A stretch of 7,244 nucleotides of DNA from Vulcanisaeta distributa. Its GTDB lineage: Archaea; Thermoproteota; Thermoprotei; Thermoproteales; Thermocladiaceae. Position numbers and translations under genes: made by a program. Below, in pieces: positions 1 through 6,200 of this stretch. Numbering within the stretch: the first letter of the stretch is position 1; the number at the start of each line of letters is the position of its first letter. The DNA is taken from assembly GCA_002506645.1 (NCBI GenBank), contig DAXY01000023.1, positions 6,268 through 13,511 on the forward strand. The letters run 5' to 3'. The notes under the pieces were generated by a model that was not told the origin of the DNA, ran no database searches, and was given only the letters and a program-made list of their open reading frames with translations.

Positions 1-1037
1 GCTTCATTGATTTAGTTAAGGTATTGTTTAGGAATTACTATAGGGGTGTTGATCTATCGGAAATTAGTGAGTTGGAGAGGAGGGAGTTTGGTTTTCAATT
101 CTTCGATAAGGAGGGGATGATTAGGCATGTGGGGTTTAGGAATAGTGATGAGTTGAGGCACTACCTCGTTAATAACGTTCCTGCCCACGCATATTACTCA
201 TCAGCCCTCTACAACGACCCAGCTAACCCGGACATGGATTCCAAGGGTTGGCTTGGCGCCGACCTGATCTTCGACATAGACGGTGATCACTTACCGACGC
301 AGAGCTGCCAAGGCGTTGAGTTGATGACCCTCGAGTGCCTGGGTGACGCGACCGAGGAGGTGAATAAGCTCATTGACTTCCTCATTGAGGACTTCGGTTT
401 TTCGGACTCGTCAATTAAGATATTCTTCAGCGGCCATAGGGGCTATCACGTACATATTGAGTTACCTGACGTTCGCGGTTTAACGGATGAGGAGAGGAGG
501 GAAATAATTGACTACCTACTCCTGAGGGGTTTCGATATTGGGCGTTTGATAAGGGGTAATACCGTACTCATTGACGCCAGGTTGAGGGGTATCGGTGGTA
601 GGTTGGCTTCATTAATCCATGAGTTGGACCCAGAACTCCTCAATAGCCTCGGCGGTAGGAGGAGGTTGAGTAAGCACTTAATTCGAAGGCTTAGCTCGTT
701 AAATCCCGTAATTAGTGAGCGCCTTTCTACGCATATAGACGAGGTGGTCACAATGGACGTACATAGGCTCATTAGGATGCCCAATTCACTCCATGGTAAG
801 ACTGGGCTTAGGGTCGTTAGGATAAGCCCAAGTGATTTGGAGAGGGGTGCCGAGTTCGTGATTGATAAGGCGATACAGTTTAGGAGGGGCTCATTGACGT
901 TGAGGCTCATTAAGGGACTCCCTGTTAGGAGGGTCTTGGGTGAGGACGTCGGCGGCGGGGAGGGAGGCATTATTAAGGTGCCTACATACATTGGGATTTA
1001 CCTGGTAATGAGCGGTTGGGGTGAGGTAATTGATTAG
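1..1037 (+). CDS. priS: DNA primase, catalytic small subunit (5' end lies outside the window)
   Basis: This is the archaeo-eukaryotic primase catalytic subunit, which makes primers with PriL for replication. The frame is open from base 3; the first possible internal start is TTG at 24. Residues coded before it (FIDLVKV) continue the conserved segment LFRNYY, so the true start is probably about ten or more codons upstream. Numbering from TTG 24, I see the metal-binding DxD in FDIDGDHL (D84, D86), the nucleotide-binding segment SGHRGYHVHI (136-145), and the third acidic residue with the conserved block MDVHRLIRMPNSLHGKTGL (D245 on). The C-terminal TYIGIYL block is also typical. The zinc-knuckle region after DxD is short, with only C95 and C105 and no CxxC pair. 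The gene overlaps the GINS gene by 8 bases, which suggests translational coupling. Family assignment is very secure; only the start is unknown. Confidence 0.96.
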   Translation, partial: FIDLVKVLFRNYYRGVDLSEISELERREFGFQFFDKEGMIRHVGFRNSDELRHYLVNNVPAHAYYSSALYNDPANPDMDSKGWLGADLIFDIDGDHLPTQSCQGVELMTLECLGDATEEVNKLIDFLIEDFGFSDSSIKIFFSGHRGYHVHIELPDVRGLTDEERREIIDYLLLRGFDIGRLIRGNTVLIDARLRGIGGRLASLIHELDPELLNSLGGRRRLSKHLIRRLSSLNPVISERLSTHIDEVVTMDVHRLIRMPNSLHGKTGLRVVRISPSDLERGAEFVIDKAIQFRRGSLTLRLIKGLPVRRVLGEDVGGGEGGIIKVPTYIGIYLVMSGWGEVID

Positions 1038-1530
1038 TGATGTGCTTAGGAAATTGATGGAATTCGCAAAGCTGGAGGCGGGTAGTGAGGATATTCAGAG
1101 GCCGCCCTTCGAATCATATGCCCAGTTGATACGGGAATTGAATAGTAGGCTTTCGGTTAGTGGCGGTGTGCTTGATAAGGAATTGATTGAATCAACGATG
1201 AACATGGTCAGGGAGGCAATAGCCATACTCGTTAGGAGGAGGATCGAGAAGATAATGAGGTATTACCAAGCCGGTAAGGAAATACCCCAGGACGCATTAC
1301 TCCCGGAGGAGAGGAGGTTCATAATGCCGCTCCTGGAGCTTAGGGTCGCGGAGACGCCCAGGGGTGAGGCCCAGGGCCTCGCCATAGTGTCGTTTAAGAG
1401 GGGATTTCCAGTGCTCTATAGCGTTCGCCTAGTGGCCATAGGCCCGTTTTCGCAGTTCGACATTGCGGCGATACCTAGGAGTGATGCTGAGGAGCTCCTT
1501 CGTAGGGGCGTTATCGAAATAGTCCGTTGA
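1030..1530 (+). CDS. gins15: GINS complex subunit, Gins15 (Sld5/Psf1) type
   Basis: The 166-residue product resembles archaeal GINS subunits, which bind MCM and GAN/Cdc45 in the replicative CMG helicase and also contact primase. Residues about 1-105 are helical (A domain) and include the GINS-like segment LLPEERRF (90-97). Residues about 128-166 look like the small beta-rich B domain ([20 protein letters not shown], then [13 protein letters not shown]). The order A then B is that of Sld5/Psf1, hence Gins15 rather than Gins23. Linkage to priS is known for Gins15 in Sulfolobus and supports the call. I choose the TTG at 1030 because GGTGA at 1020-1024 sits five bases before it; GTG at 1042 is an alternative. 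The start lies inside priS, so the two are probably co-translated. The primary sequence of this family is weakly conserved, so the name rests on domain order plus context. Confidence 0.85.
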   Translation: MISDVLRKLMEFAKLEAGSEDIQRPPFESYAQLIRELNSRLSVSGGVLDKELIESTMNMVREAIAILVRRRIEKIMRYYQAGKEIPQDALLPEERRFIMPLLELRVAETPRGEAQGLAIVSFKRGFPVLYSVRLVAIGPFSQFDIAAIPRSDAEELLRRGVIEIVR

Positions 1531-1535
1531 ACTTA

Positions 1536-1570
1536 ACGGGGGTAAAAGTATAAAAGGGCTTCACCCCCGT
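1536..1570. repeat. Perfect 8-base inverted repeat framing the rpl44e TATA box
   Basis: ACGGGGGT at 1536-1543 and ACCCCCGT at 1563-1570 are exact reverse complements, separated by 19 bases that contain the TATA box (1549-1555). The left arm lies upstream of the presumed BRE and the right arm lies between the TATA box and the transcription start. It could be an operator for a dimeric repressor, or the end hairpin of the priS-gins15 message. No T-run follows, which makes a terminator less likely. Confidence 0.6.
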
Positions 1571-1579
1571 GATTACTTC
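1544..1579 (+). promoter_or_regulatory. Promoter of rpl44e-rps27e (TATA box)
   Basis: The A-rich BRE-like AAAAG at 1544-1548 leads into TATAAAA at 1549-1555. The box centre is about 28 bases before the GTG start at 1580, so transcription should begin at or just before the start codon, giving a leaderless message. No ribosome binding site precedes the GTG, which agrees. Confidence 0.8.
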
Positions 1580-1864
1580 GTGAAGTTCCCAAAGGTTGTT
1601 AGGGTCTATTGCCCAAGGTGTAATGCCTACACGGAGCATACGGTGACTATCTACAGCCATGGGAAGAGGAGGGACTTAGCAGAAGGGCAGAGGAGGTACT
1701 TGAGGAAGCTTAAGGGCTATGGCTCGAGCAGGAAGCCCAAGCAGAAGAGGTTCGCGAAGACCACGAAGAAGATAGTCGTTAAGCTTCAGTGTAGGCAGTG
1801 CGGATACGTAACGATGAAGACTGTTGGTAGGCTTAAGAAGCTCGAGCTCGCCGAGACCAGGTGA
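1580..1864 (+). CDS. rpl44e: 50S ribosomal protein L44e
   Basis: This 94-residue protein is the archaeal/eukaryotic large-subunit protein eL42 (L44e), which lies near the tRNA E site. The zinc ligands are two CxxC pairs, C11/C14 in CPRC and C71/C74 in CRQC, separated by a very basic stretch (about 28-64) that contacts rRNA. The opening [14 protein letters not shown] and the ending GRLKKLEL match the family, and the length is the usual one. The start is GTG at 1580; the leaderless promoter just upstream and the absence of an earlier in-frame start support it. The stop overlaps the GGTGATT ribosome binding site of rps27e, so the two genes form one transcript. Confidence 0.97.
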   Translation: MKFPKVVRVYCPRCNAYTEHTVTIYSHGKRRDLAEGQRRYLRKLKGYGSSRKPKQKRFAKTTKKIVVKLQCRQCGYVTMKTVGRLKKLELAETR

Positions 1865-1869
1865 TTGCG

Positions 1870-2076
1870 ATGCCCACGAACTGGCGTTCAGTCCTTGTTC
1901 CAAGGCCCAGGTCCAGGTTTCTCAGAGTCCGGTGCAATAACTGCGGTAATGAGCAGGTCGTCTTTGATAGGCCGGCCATGGTGGTTAGGTGCCTAGTCTG
2001 CGGTAATGTCCTCATAGAGCCGACCGGCGGCAAGGGCAGGATCGTCGGAGCCACGGTGGTCGCGACGTACGAATAG
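1870..2076 (+). CDS. rps27e: 30S ribosomal protein S27e
   Basis: The product is a small zinc-ribbon protein of the 30S subunit, 68 residues from the ATG at 1870. The four zinc ligands are C22/C25 (CNNC) and C41/C44 (CLVC), and the family ending [14 protein letters not shown] is present. The frame is open from GTG 1861, but I prefer ATG 1870 because GGTGATT at 1860-1866 is a good ribosome binding site for it and because [20 protein letters not shown] fits the family start. It follows rpl44e after five bases and is followed by a separate promoter for aIF2-alpha. Confidence 0.95.
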   Translation: MPTNWRSVLVPRPRSRFLRVRCNNCGNEQVVFDRPAMVVRCLVCGNVLIEPTGGKGRIVGATVVATYE

Positions 2077-2085
2077 TGAAATCGA

Positions 2086-2125
2086 TGAAAAAGTATAAAT
2101 TGCGTAATTAATCCTCCCTCAACCA
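2086..2125 (+). promoter_or_regulatory. Promoter of aIF2-alpha-nop10 (TATA box)
   Basis: GAAAAAG (BRE-like) precedes TATAAAT at 2094-2100. The box is about 27-29 bases before the ATG at 2126 and there is no ribosome binding site in front of that ATG, so the transcript should be leaderless. The translation factor can therefore be expressed independently of the ribosomal protein pair. Confidence 0.75.
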
Positions 2126-2977
2126 ATGAGTAGGAAAGAGGAGAAAGTGGACGATATTAGGAAGAACGTCTTATCAGTGAGGATCGCCAGGAAGGAACTA
2201 CCCGACATTGGGGAGTTGGTCATCGGCACTGTATATAGGATATTGGAGCATGGCGCATACGTGCTCCTGGATGAGTATGGAGGTATTGAGGCCTATGCGC
2301 CAATTAATGAGGTCATTCAGTCGTGGTTCCACGACATCAAGGATTACCTAAGGCCTGGCCAGAAGACCGTATTCAGGGTTATTAGGGTCGATGCCCGCAG
2401 GAAGTTGGTTGACGTATCGCTTAGGAAGGTTAAGGATGAGGAGAAGAGGGAGAAATTAGCTAAGTGGAAGAGGACGCTTAGGGGTGTGAAGCTCCTGGAG
2501 CTCGTTGCAAAGAAATTGAATATCCCACTCGACAAGGCGCTGCAGGACTTCGGCTGGAAGCTCGAGGACTACTACGGAGACTTCCTATCAATCTTCGAGA
2601 ACGTGGCCAAGTACGGCCCCAATGACTTGAGGAAGTTGGGCCTCAGTGATGATGTTATTGACGCAATCACCGAAATTGCCAAGGAGAGGGTTGAGATCGA
2701 ACCCGTGGAGATCTCCGGAATCATTAGGGTAATTAGTATCAGGCCCGACGGCGTGAAGCACGTTAGGGAAGTACTTCTCAAGGCCATGGAGTTGGCTAAA
2801 AAGGAGGGCGCTGAGGGTGTCAGGATATACACAATAGGCCCTCCCAGGTATAGGATAGACATTATGGGTAAGGACCCGAAGAAGCTTGAACAAGTCCTTA
2901 AGGACCTGGTCAACCTAGTGACTACGGAGATTAAGAGGAGGGGTGGTGAGGCGAGCTTCACGAGGATAGGGGAGTGA
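2126..2977 (+). CDS. Translation initiation factor 2 subunit alpha (aIF2-alpha)
   Basis: This subunit of the aIF2 heterotrimer helps deliver initiator Met-tRNA to the ribosome. The 283 residues read as an N-terminal S1/OB fold (about 28-102, beginning IGELVIGTVYRILEHGAYV and ending LVDVSLRKV), a helical middle domain (about 105-190), and an alpha-beta C-terminal domain (about 193-275) that binds the gamma subunit, including GVRIYTIGPPRYRI. About 20 charged residues precede the S1 fold, more than in typical members of some 266 residues. The leaderless promoter placed exactly for ATG 2126 argues that this extension is real. The stop overlaps the ribosome binding region of nop10, so the two are likely coupled. 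Confidence 0.96.
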   Translation: MSRKEEKVDDIRKNVLSVRIARKELPDIGELVIGTVYRILEHGAYVLLDEYGGIEAYAPINEVIQSWFHDIKDYLRPGQKTVFRVIRVDARRKLVDVSLRKVKDEEKREKLAKWKRTLRGVKLLELVAKKLNIPLDKALQDFGWKLEDYYGDFLSIFENVAKYGPNDLRKLGLSDDVIDAITEIAKERVEIEPVEISGIIRVISIRPDGVKHVREVLLKAMELAKKEGAEGVRIYTIGPPRYRIDIMGKDPKKLEQVLKDLVNLVTTEIKRRGGEASFTRIGE

Positions 2978-2979
2978 TC

Positions 2980-3222
2980 ATGGACTCAATAATGAGGAGG
3001 TGCAGGAGCTGCGGCAGGTACACGCTGAGGAAGGATAAGTGCCCATACTGCGGCGGCGAGCTTGAGGTGCCACACCCACCCAAGTACTCGCCGGATGATA
3101 AATATGGTAGGTATAGACTGATTATGAAGATAACGAGCGGCAGAATTAGGCTAAGCCCAGACGTTATGAATGCCATACTCTCGGGAAAACCGAGCATAAA
3201 ATCTAATGGGCTACCGCGATAA
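2980..3222 (+). CDS. nop10: H/ACA RNP core protein Nop10
   Basis: Nop10 binds the Cbf5 pseudouridine synthase in H/ACA guide particles that modify rRNA. From ATG 2980 the product has 80 residues. The zinc ligands C8/C11 (CRSC) and C21/C24 (CPYC), followed by the signature VPHPPKYSPDDKYGRYR (30-46), identify it. ATG 2980 leaves seven residues before the first cysteine, as in known archaeal Nop10; GTG 2974 and ATG 2992 are alternatives. GGAGTGATC lies directly before the ATG. Archaeal Nop10 usually ends near residue 55-60; here about 25 further residues follow (RIRLSPDVMNAILSGKPS on), a less familiar tail. The last four codons overlap the end of the convergent aglB gene. Confidence 0.93.
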   Translation: MDSIMRRCRSCGRYTLRKDKCPYCGGELEVPHPPKYSPDDKYGRYRLIMKITSGRIRLSPDVMNAILSGKPSIKSNGLPR

Positions 3223-5535
3223 CGTTTGATTGCGCGCCAACGACTCCAACACGCTGTAATTGATCTTGTAAATTATTACCCAACCATACGGCCTAGAGAC
3301 ATAGACCAACTGGGCCCAGGGCGGCGGCTGCAGTAGGTAGTACCAGGGCGTTATTGGCCCGCTATAGCCAGGTATGCCAACGTACGTTAATTTAAACGAT
3401 GTGGCATTCACGCTAGGCATTATCGTTGGCACGCCCTCGAATACCCAGTAGGCCGGCATGTCATTTATGGTGCACATGGACCACACCAAGTACGACGAGC
3501 TAACCACCTCCGAGTTAAACATTAGGCTGTAGAGTGTTACGTTGTATGCTGCGTAGTACGTGTTGTTGGCGTATGGTACGTAAATTACTGACGTGCCCAG
3601 TAGCGCGGTTGTGATGAAGTGATTAGATATGTAGTTGTTTGAGTAGCCGGCTATCCTAGCCATCCAGTAGCTCTTGGCGAAGTCCCCACCAGCTGGGTAT
3701 TCCGGTATGAGCACACATACTGGTCCTAAGCCATAGTTCGTCAAATTCACGGGAAACGCGGTGTATGGTTCGAAGATTAGTATGTACTGCGGGTCGTGAA
3801 GTTCATTCAATTTCTCCAAAACCCCAGCGTAATTGTATGGGTTGGACATGAAGAAACTGCCTATTAGGGCTATTTGCGTACTATTCACTGTGGAGTTATC
3901 CGCAAGGCTCGTCCTATTCCCTATGACGGCTATCCAATAGCCGTAATCCCACCATGAAAGCACCGTGGCGTTTGGTGGTGTATTATACGCGAGCCACTGG
4001 AGCGCATCAAGCCAGTCGGGCGTTGGATATGGCGGCGATACGGTACTAACTATTTGTTGGGGCATTATGGACATTGAGAGGGCCGGCTGTATATTAACTA
4101 TCAGCGCTATTGCCAGGACAACACCGAGTAAGGCCGCTATTGATAAACCAACCAATACCCTCCTATTGAGGGCGAGCTCCGTGAGTTTCACGAAGCCATA
4201 GGCCGTGGCCGGTACCCAGAAGAGGCCGAGCAGCATGAATAGCCAAACCTCGGAGGATGCGAAGTACGCCGCGGCCAGGGACCCTAAACCAATTAATACT
4301 GCTGGGAGTGATAGTGACATTACGGAGAGGAGTATTGCGTATGCGACGAATGGTATTGTTATTGAGACGTTGTACATGCTCTGCTGAAGCGTCGATGGGG
4401 AGTGCTCGGCGACGCTCTGCACAATGGCGCTCCTCGCAATGGGTGCCAGGGCCCCGAGGAATTTACCGCCAATTGCGGTGAAGCTCAGCCCAACGGCTGC
4501 CACGATTAACACGGCAATGGCTATTAGGAAGTACTTAACTACGGGCACCATGATCCTTGGGTACCTTGGATATAACTTAATTAGGGCATAGGCAATTATT
4601 GAGAATAGTAGGGCCGCATTGGCGACACCGCCCATTCCGGATACTAACGTGTGGAATCCGTACCTGGGAGTTATCGCCACGAAGGCTGAGAACCCTAGGT
4701 CGGTGATTACGTAGGTTATCACGAGCCTATCTATGGTGAATGGGAGACTTTGCCCCCTGGCTATCCTAATGAGTAGGTACAGTAGGACTATTATGGTGAA
4801 TAGGCCGTAGAAGTTCCATAGGAATACGTAGGAACCCCATATCCACGTTGTTACCCCATTAAATATTGCCGAGAGCACTGCGAAGATTATCCAGTAATTA
4901 TCCCTCCTGACCAGGGACTCGATGTAGAAGGCAATGCCTAGGGTTGCTATGAACTGGAATATCGGTTCCGCCGCAAACCAACTTGCCGTACCCCTCTGCA
5001 GGAACATGGTGGTGAATACGGACCACAGCGCCGCCAATAGGCCAACGTACTTTCCACCAAGTCTATAGCCGAGGTAGAACATCGCCGGGACCACGGCAGC
5101 ATTCGCTATTGCGGGCAGTAAAATGACTGATTGCAGTAGGTCGAAGCCGAGGTGCGACAATACCTTGTACGCAAGCACTCCAAGCCAGGAAATGCCCGGC
5201 GATAGTATTATCGTCCAATTAACGCCCCATGGGTACCAGAAGTGCGTGAATATCACGCCATCACCCTTATGGAGCCACCAGAGGAGCCCCTTGATTGTTC
5301 CATACTTAAGCATTTGCTCGGCCATGAAAAACCTTATGTATGGGTCGAACTCATTTATGTACCAGCCATATAGGAGTACGGGGTAAAGCCTGAGGTAGTA
5401 GGCGAGCAGCGTGAATGACGCCACTGCCGAGAGCATGGCTACCCATTGCGTGATCCTAACATCCAACGGCACCGAGGGCGTAACTTGCGTCGCCGTCTCT
5501 ACCCTAGCCTTACCAACGGACTTTACCTTACTCAT
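3211..5535 (-). CDS. aglB: Dolichyl-phosphate oligosaccharide-protein glycotransferase (AglB/Stt3)
   Basis: This membrane enzyme moves a lipid-linked oligosaccharide onto Asn in Asn-X-Ser/Thr of secreted proteins, acting on the outer face of the membrane. Residues about 31-480 are rich in hydrophobic membrane spans; 485-774 form the external C-terminal domain. The first acidic motif is in NEFDPY (D64). The flexible-loop motif is SVAEH (374-378, E377). The sequon-binding WWDYG is at 528-532, followed by the family block NRTSLADNSTVNSTQIALIG (540-559). The second acidic motif, normally DxE or similar in a context like RSxAGxxDxE, reads RGTASWFAAE here, so the first Asp seems to be Ala188 while Glu190 remains. 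The start ATG is backed by a TATA box 26 bases upstream. The gene converges on nop10 with a 12-base overlap. Family assignment is secure; the donor lipid cannot be told from sequence. Confidence 0.96.
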   Translation of the reverse strand: MSKVKSVGKARVETATQVTPSVPLDVRITQWVAMLSAVASFTLLAYYLRLYPVLLYGWYINEFDPYIRFFMAEQMLKYGTIKGLLWWLHKGDGVIFTHFWYPWGVNWTIILSPGISWLGVLAYKVLSHLGFDLLQSVILLPAIANAAVVPAMFYLGYRLGGKYVGLLAALWSVFTTMFLQRGTASWFAAEPIFQFIATLGIAFYIESLVRRDNYWIIFAVLSAIFNGVTTWIWGSYVFLWNFYGLFTIIVLLYLLIRIARGQSLPFTIDRLVITYVITDLGFSAFVAITPRYGFHTLVSGMGGVANAALLFSIIAYALIKLYPRYPRIMVPVVKYFLIAIAVLIVAAVGLSFTAIGGKFLGALAPIARSAIVQSVAEHSPSTLQQSMYNVSITIPFVAYAILLSVMSLSLPAVLIGLGSLAAAYFASSEVWLFMLLGLFWVPATAYGFVKLTELALNRRVLVGLSIAALLGVVLAIALIVNIQPALSMSIMPQQIVSTVSPPYPTPDWLDALQWLAYNTPPNATVLSWWDYGYWIAVIGNRTSLADNSTVNSTQIALIGSFFMSNPYNYAGVLEKLNELHDPQYILIFEPYTAFPVNLTNYGLGPVCVLIPEYPAGGDFAKSYWMARIAGYSNNYISNHFITTALLGTSVIYVPYANNTYYAAYNVTLYSLMFNSEVVSSSYLVWSMCTINDMPAYWVFEGVPTIMPSVNATSFKLTYVGIPGYSGPITPWYYLLQPPPWAQLVYVSRPYGWVIIYKINYSVLESLARNQTLSR

Positions 5536-5570
5536 TACGGCTTGGTTAAATAATCAATTTAAAAGTATTT
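5536..5570 (-). promoter_or_regulatory. Promoter of aglB (TATA box), possibly bidirectional
   Basis: Read on the minus strand the sequence is AATACTTTTAAATTG, with the box core at 5557-5565. Its centre is about 26 bases before the aglB ATG (5535), so the message should be leaderless. The TTTAAA core is itself a palindrome, so on the plus strand it could also direct a start near 5585, exactly where a structured non-coding stretch begins. Confidence 0.7.
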
Positions 5571-5603
5571 TTCACAGACAGAGCCGTGGGATTGAATTTA
5601 GTA

Positions 5604-5660
5604 ACGGCACTTCCCAAGGCTTTCCTCAAGGGGTCCGCCTGTAATACCGGGCAGTGCCGT
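5604..5660. repeat. 8-base perfect inverted repeat with extended stem
   Basis: ACGGCACT (5604-5611) and AGTGCCGT (5653-5660) are exact reverse complements. After one T-C mismatch the stem continues with CCC (5613-5615) against GGG (5649-5651). The 33-base interior holds a further small hairpin around TTCCTCAAGGGG. The left arm can instead pair with GCCGT at 5583-5587, so two folds exclude each other. Confidence 0.65.
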
Positions 5661-5662
5661 GA

Positions 5663-5686
5663 CCCATTAATGCGAGCCCATTAATG
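5663..5686. repeat. Tandem CCCATTAATG, each holding the palindrome CATTAATG
   Basis: CCCATTAATG occurs at 5663-5672 and again at 5677-5686, a 14-base period. The inner CATTAATG is its own reverse complement, so each copy could be half or all of a site for a dimeric DNA-binding protein. Confidence 0.6.
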
Positions 5687-6013
5687 AAATACCGACCAAT
5701 AGGTAAAATCCATAACCAACCTAGACGGCGCGGAAGACGGCTTGATGGCAGCCTCACGATCAGCGATGATGCAACGCTCAATTCACGGTGTTTAACGATG
5801 GATGAGGATGGGGCAAGGCATGCACCGCGTATGAATATTCACGGGGTACTTAATGCGGCGCCATAGAGCCCATGAACGGGCATCGGTTACGTATCGTAGT
5901 GGCATGGGCCAACCACGATAAAGCCGAAGGAAGAGGCGAGGCTAGGTCTCACAACAAGGGTATTAAGTATCTGATCGAAACCCAATACTATAGCTACAGT
6001 GGGTTATGAACAT

Positions 6014-6047
6014 TAAAATTAATAAAAGTAAGCATTATTTGAATCAC
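6014..6047 (+). promoter_or_regulatory. Promoter of tRNA-Arg
   Basis: The A/T-rich run TTAATAAAAG at 6019-6028 is the best TATA candidate; it is centred about 25 bases before the first base of the tRNA, as expected for archaeal tRNA promoters with little or no 5' leader. Confidence 0.6.
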
Positions 6048-6125
6048 GGCCCCGTAGCTCAGCATGGATAGAGCGGCGGCCTTCTAAGCCGTAGGTCGTG
6101 GGTTCAAATCCCACCGGGGCCGCCA
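6048..6125 (+). tRNA. tRNA-Arg (anticodon UCU), with encoded CCA
   Basis: A full cloverleaf can be drawn. The acceptor GGCCCCG (6048-6054) pairs with CGGGGCC (6115-6121), with discriminator G at 6122 and CCA encoded at 6123-6125. The D stem is GCTC/GAGC (6057-6060 with 6071-6074). The anticodon stem 6076-6080/6088-6092 closes the loop CTTCTAA, giving anticodon TCT at 6083-6085, which reads AGA (and AGG by wobble). The T stem is GTGGG/CCCAC around TTCAAAT. No intron is present. AGG is the favoured arginine codon in the neighbouring genes, so the tRNA matches local codon usage. Confidence 0.97.
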
Positions 6126-6200
6126 ATTTCGCAATCAATTCTCCATAATCAGCCATATAGGGTTTGGAACTACGGTAACGCACTTATTGGTGGCCATTTT

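Larger units (their letters stand above)
5583..6012. other. Gene-free stretch with strong secondary-structure potential; possible ncRNA or element relic
   Basis: No convincing complete gene is found on either strand over about 430 bases. The plus-strand frame 5684-5866 is open but rich in arginine codons other than AGG, unlike the neighbouring genes, and is followed by scattered stops. Several complementary segments are visible: GCCGT/ACGGC (5583-5587 with 5604-5608), ACGGCACT/AGTGCCGT (5604-5611 with 5653-5660), ACCTAG/CTAGGT (5719-5724 with 5942-5947), GCCCATG/CATGGGC (5868-5874 with 5903-5909) and AACCCA/TGGGTT (5979-5984 with 6000-6005). Together they suggest either a structured RNA or remains of a mobile element. 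I do not recognise RNase P RNA, SRP RNA or 5S rRNA in it. Confidence 0.35.

Noticed and set aside
512..991. Long minus-strand open frame opposite priS, and similar ones opposite aIF2-alpha and aglB
   Set aside because: Shadow frames of strongly conserved genes; their products have no family resemblance.
5618..5630. GAGGAAAG on the minus strand, like the CR-I core of RNase P RNA
   Set aside because: No CR-V partner (ACAGAA...GGCUUA-like) is found, and the rest of such an RNA would run into the aglB promoter and coding start.
5638..5645. CCTGTAAT, similar to the conserved loop motif of the SRP RNA 5' domain
   Set aside because: The S-domain signature (GGAAGG...GAGCAG) is absent from both strands of the stretch and no helix joining the 5' and 3' ends could be found.
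5684..5866. Open frame of 60 residues on the plus strand as an intact gene
   Set aside because: No ribosome binding site or leaderless promoter at the right distance, arginine codons other than AGG dominate, and stops lie close on both sides. Kept only as a possible relic.
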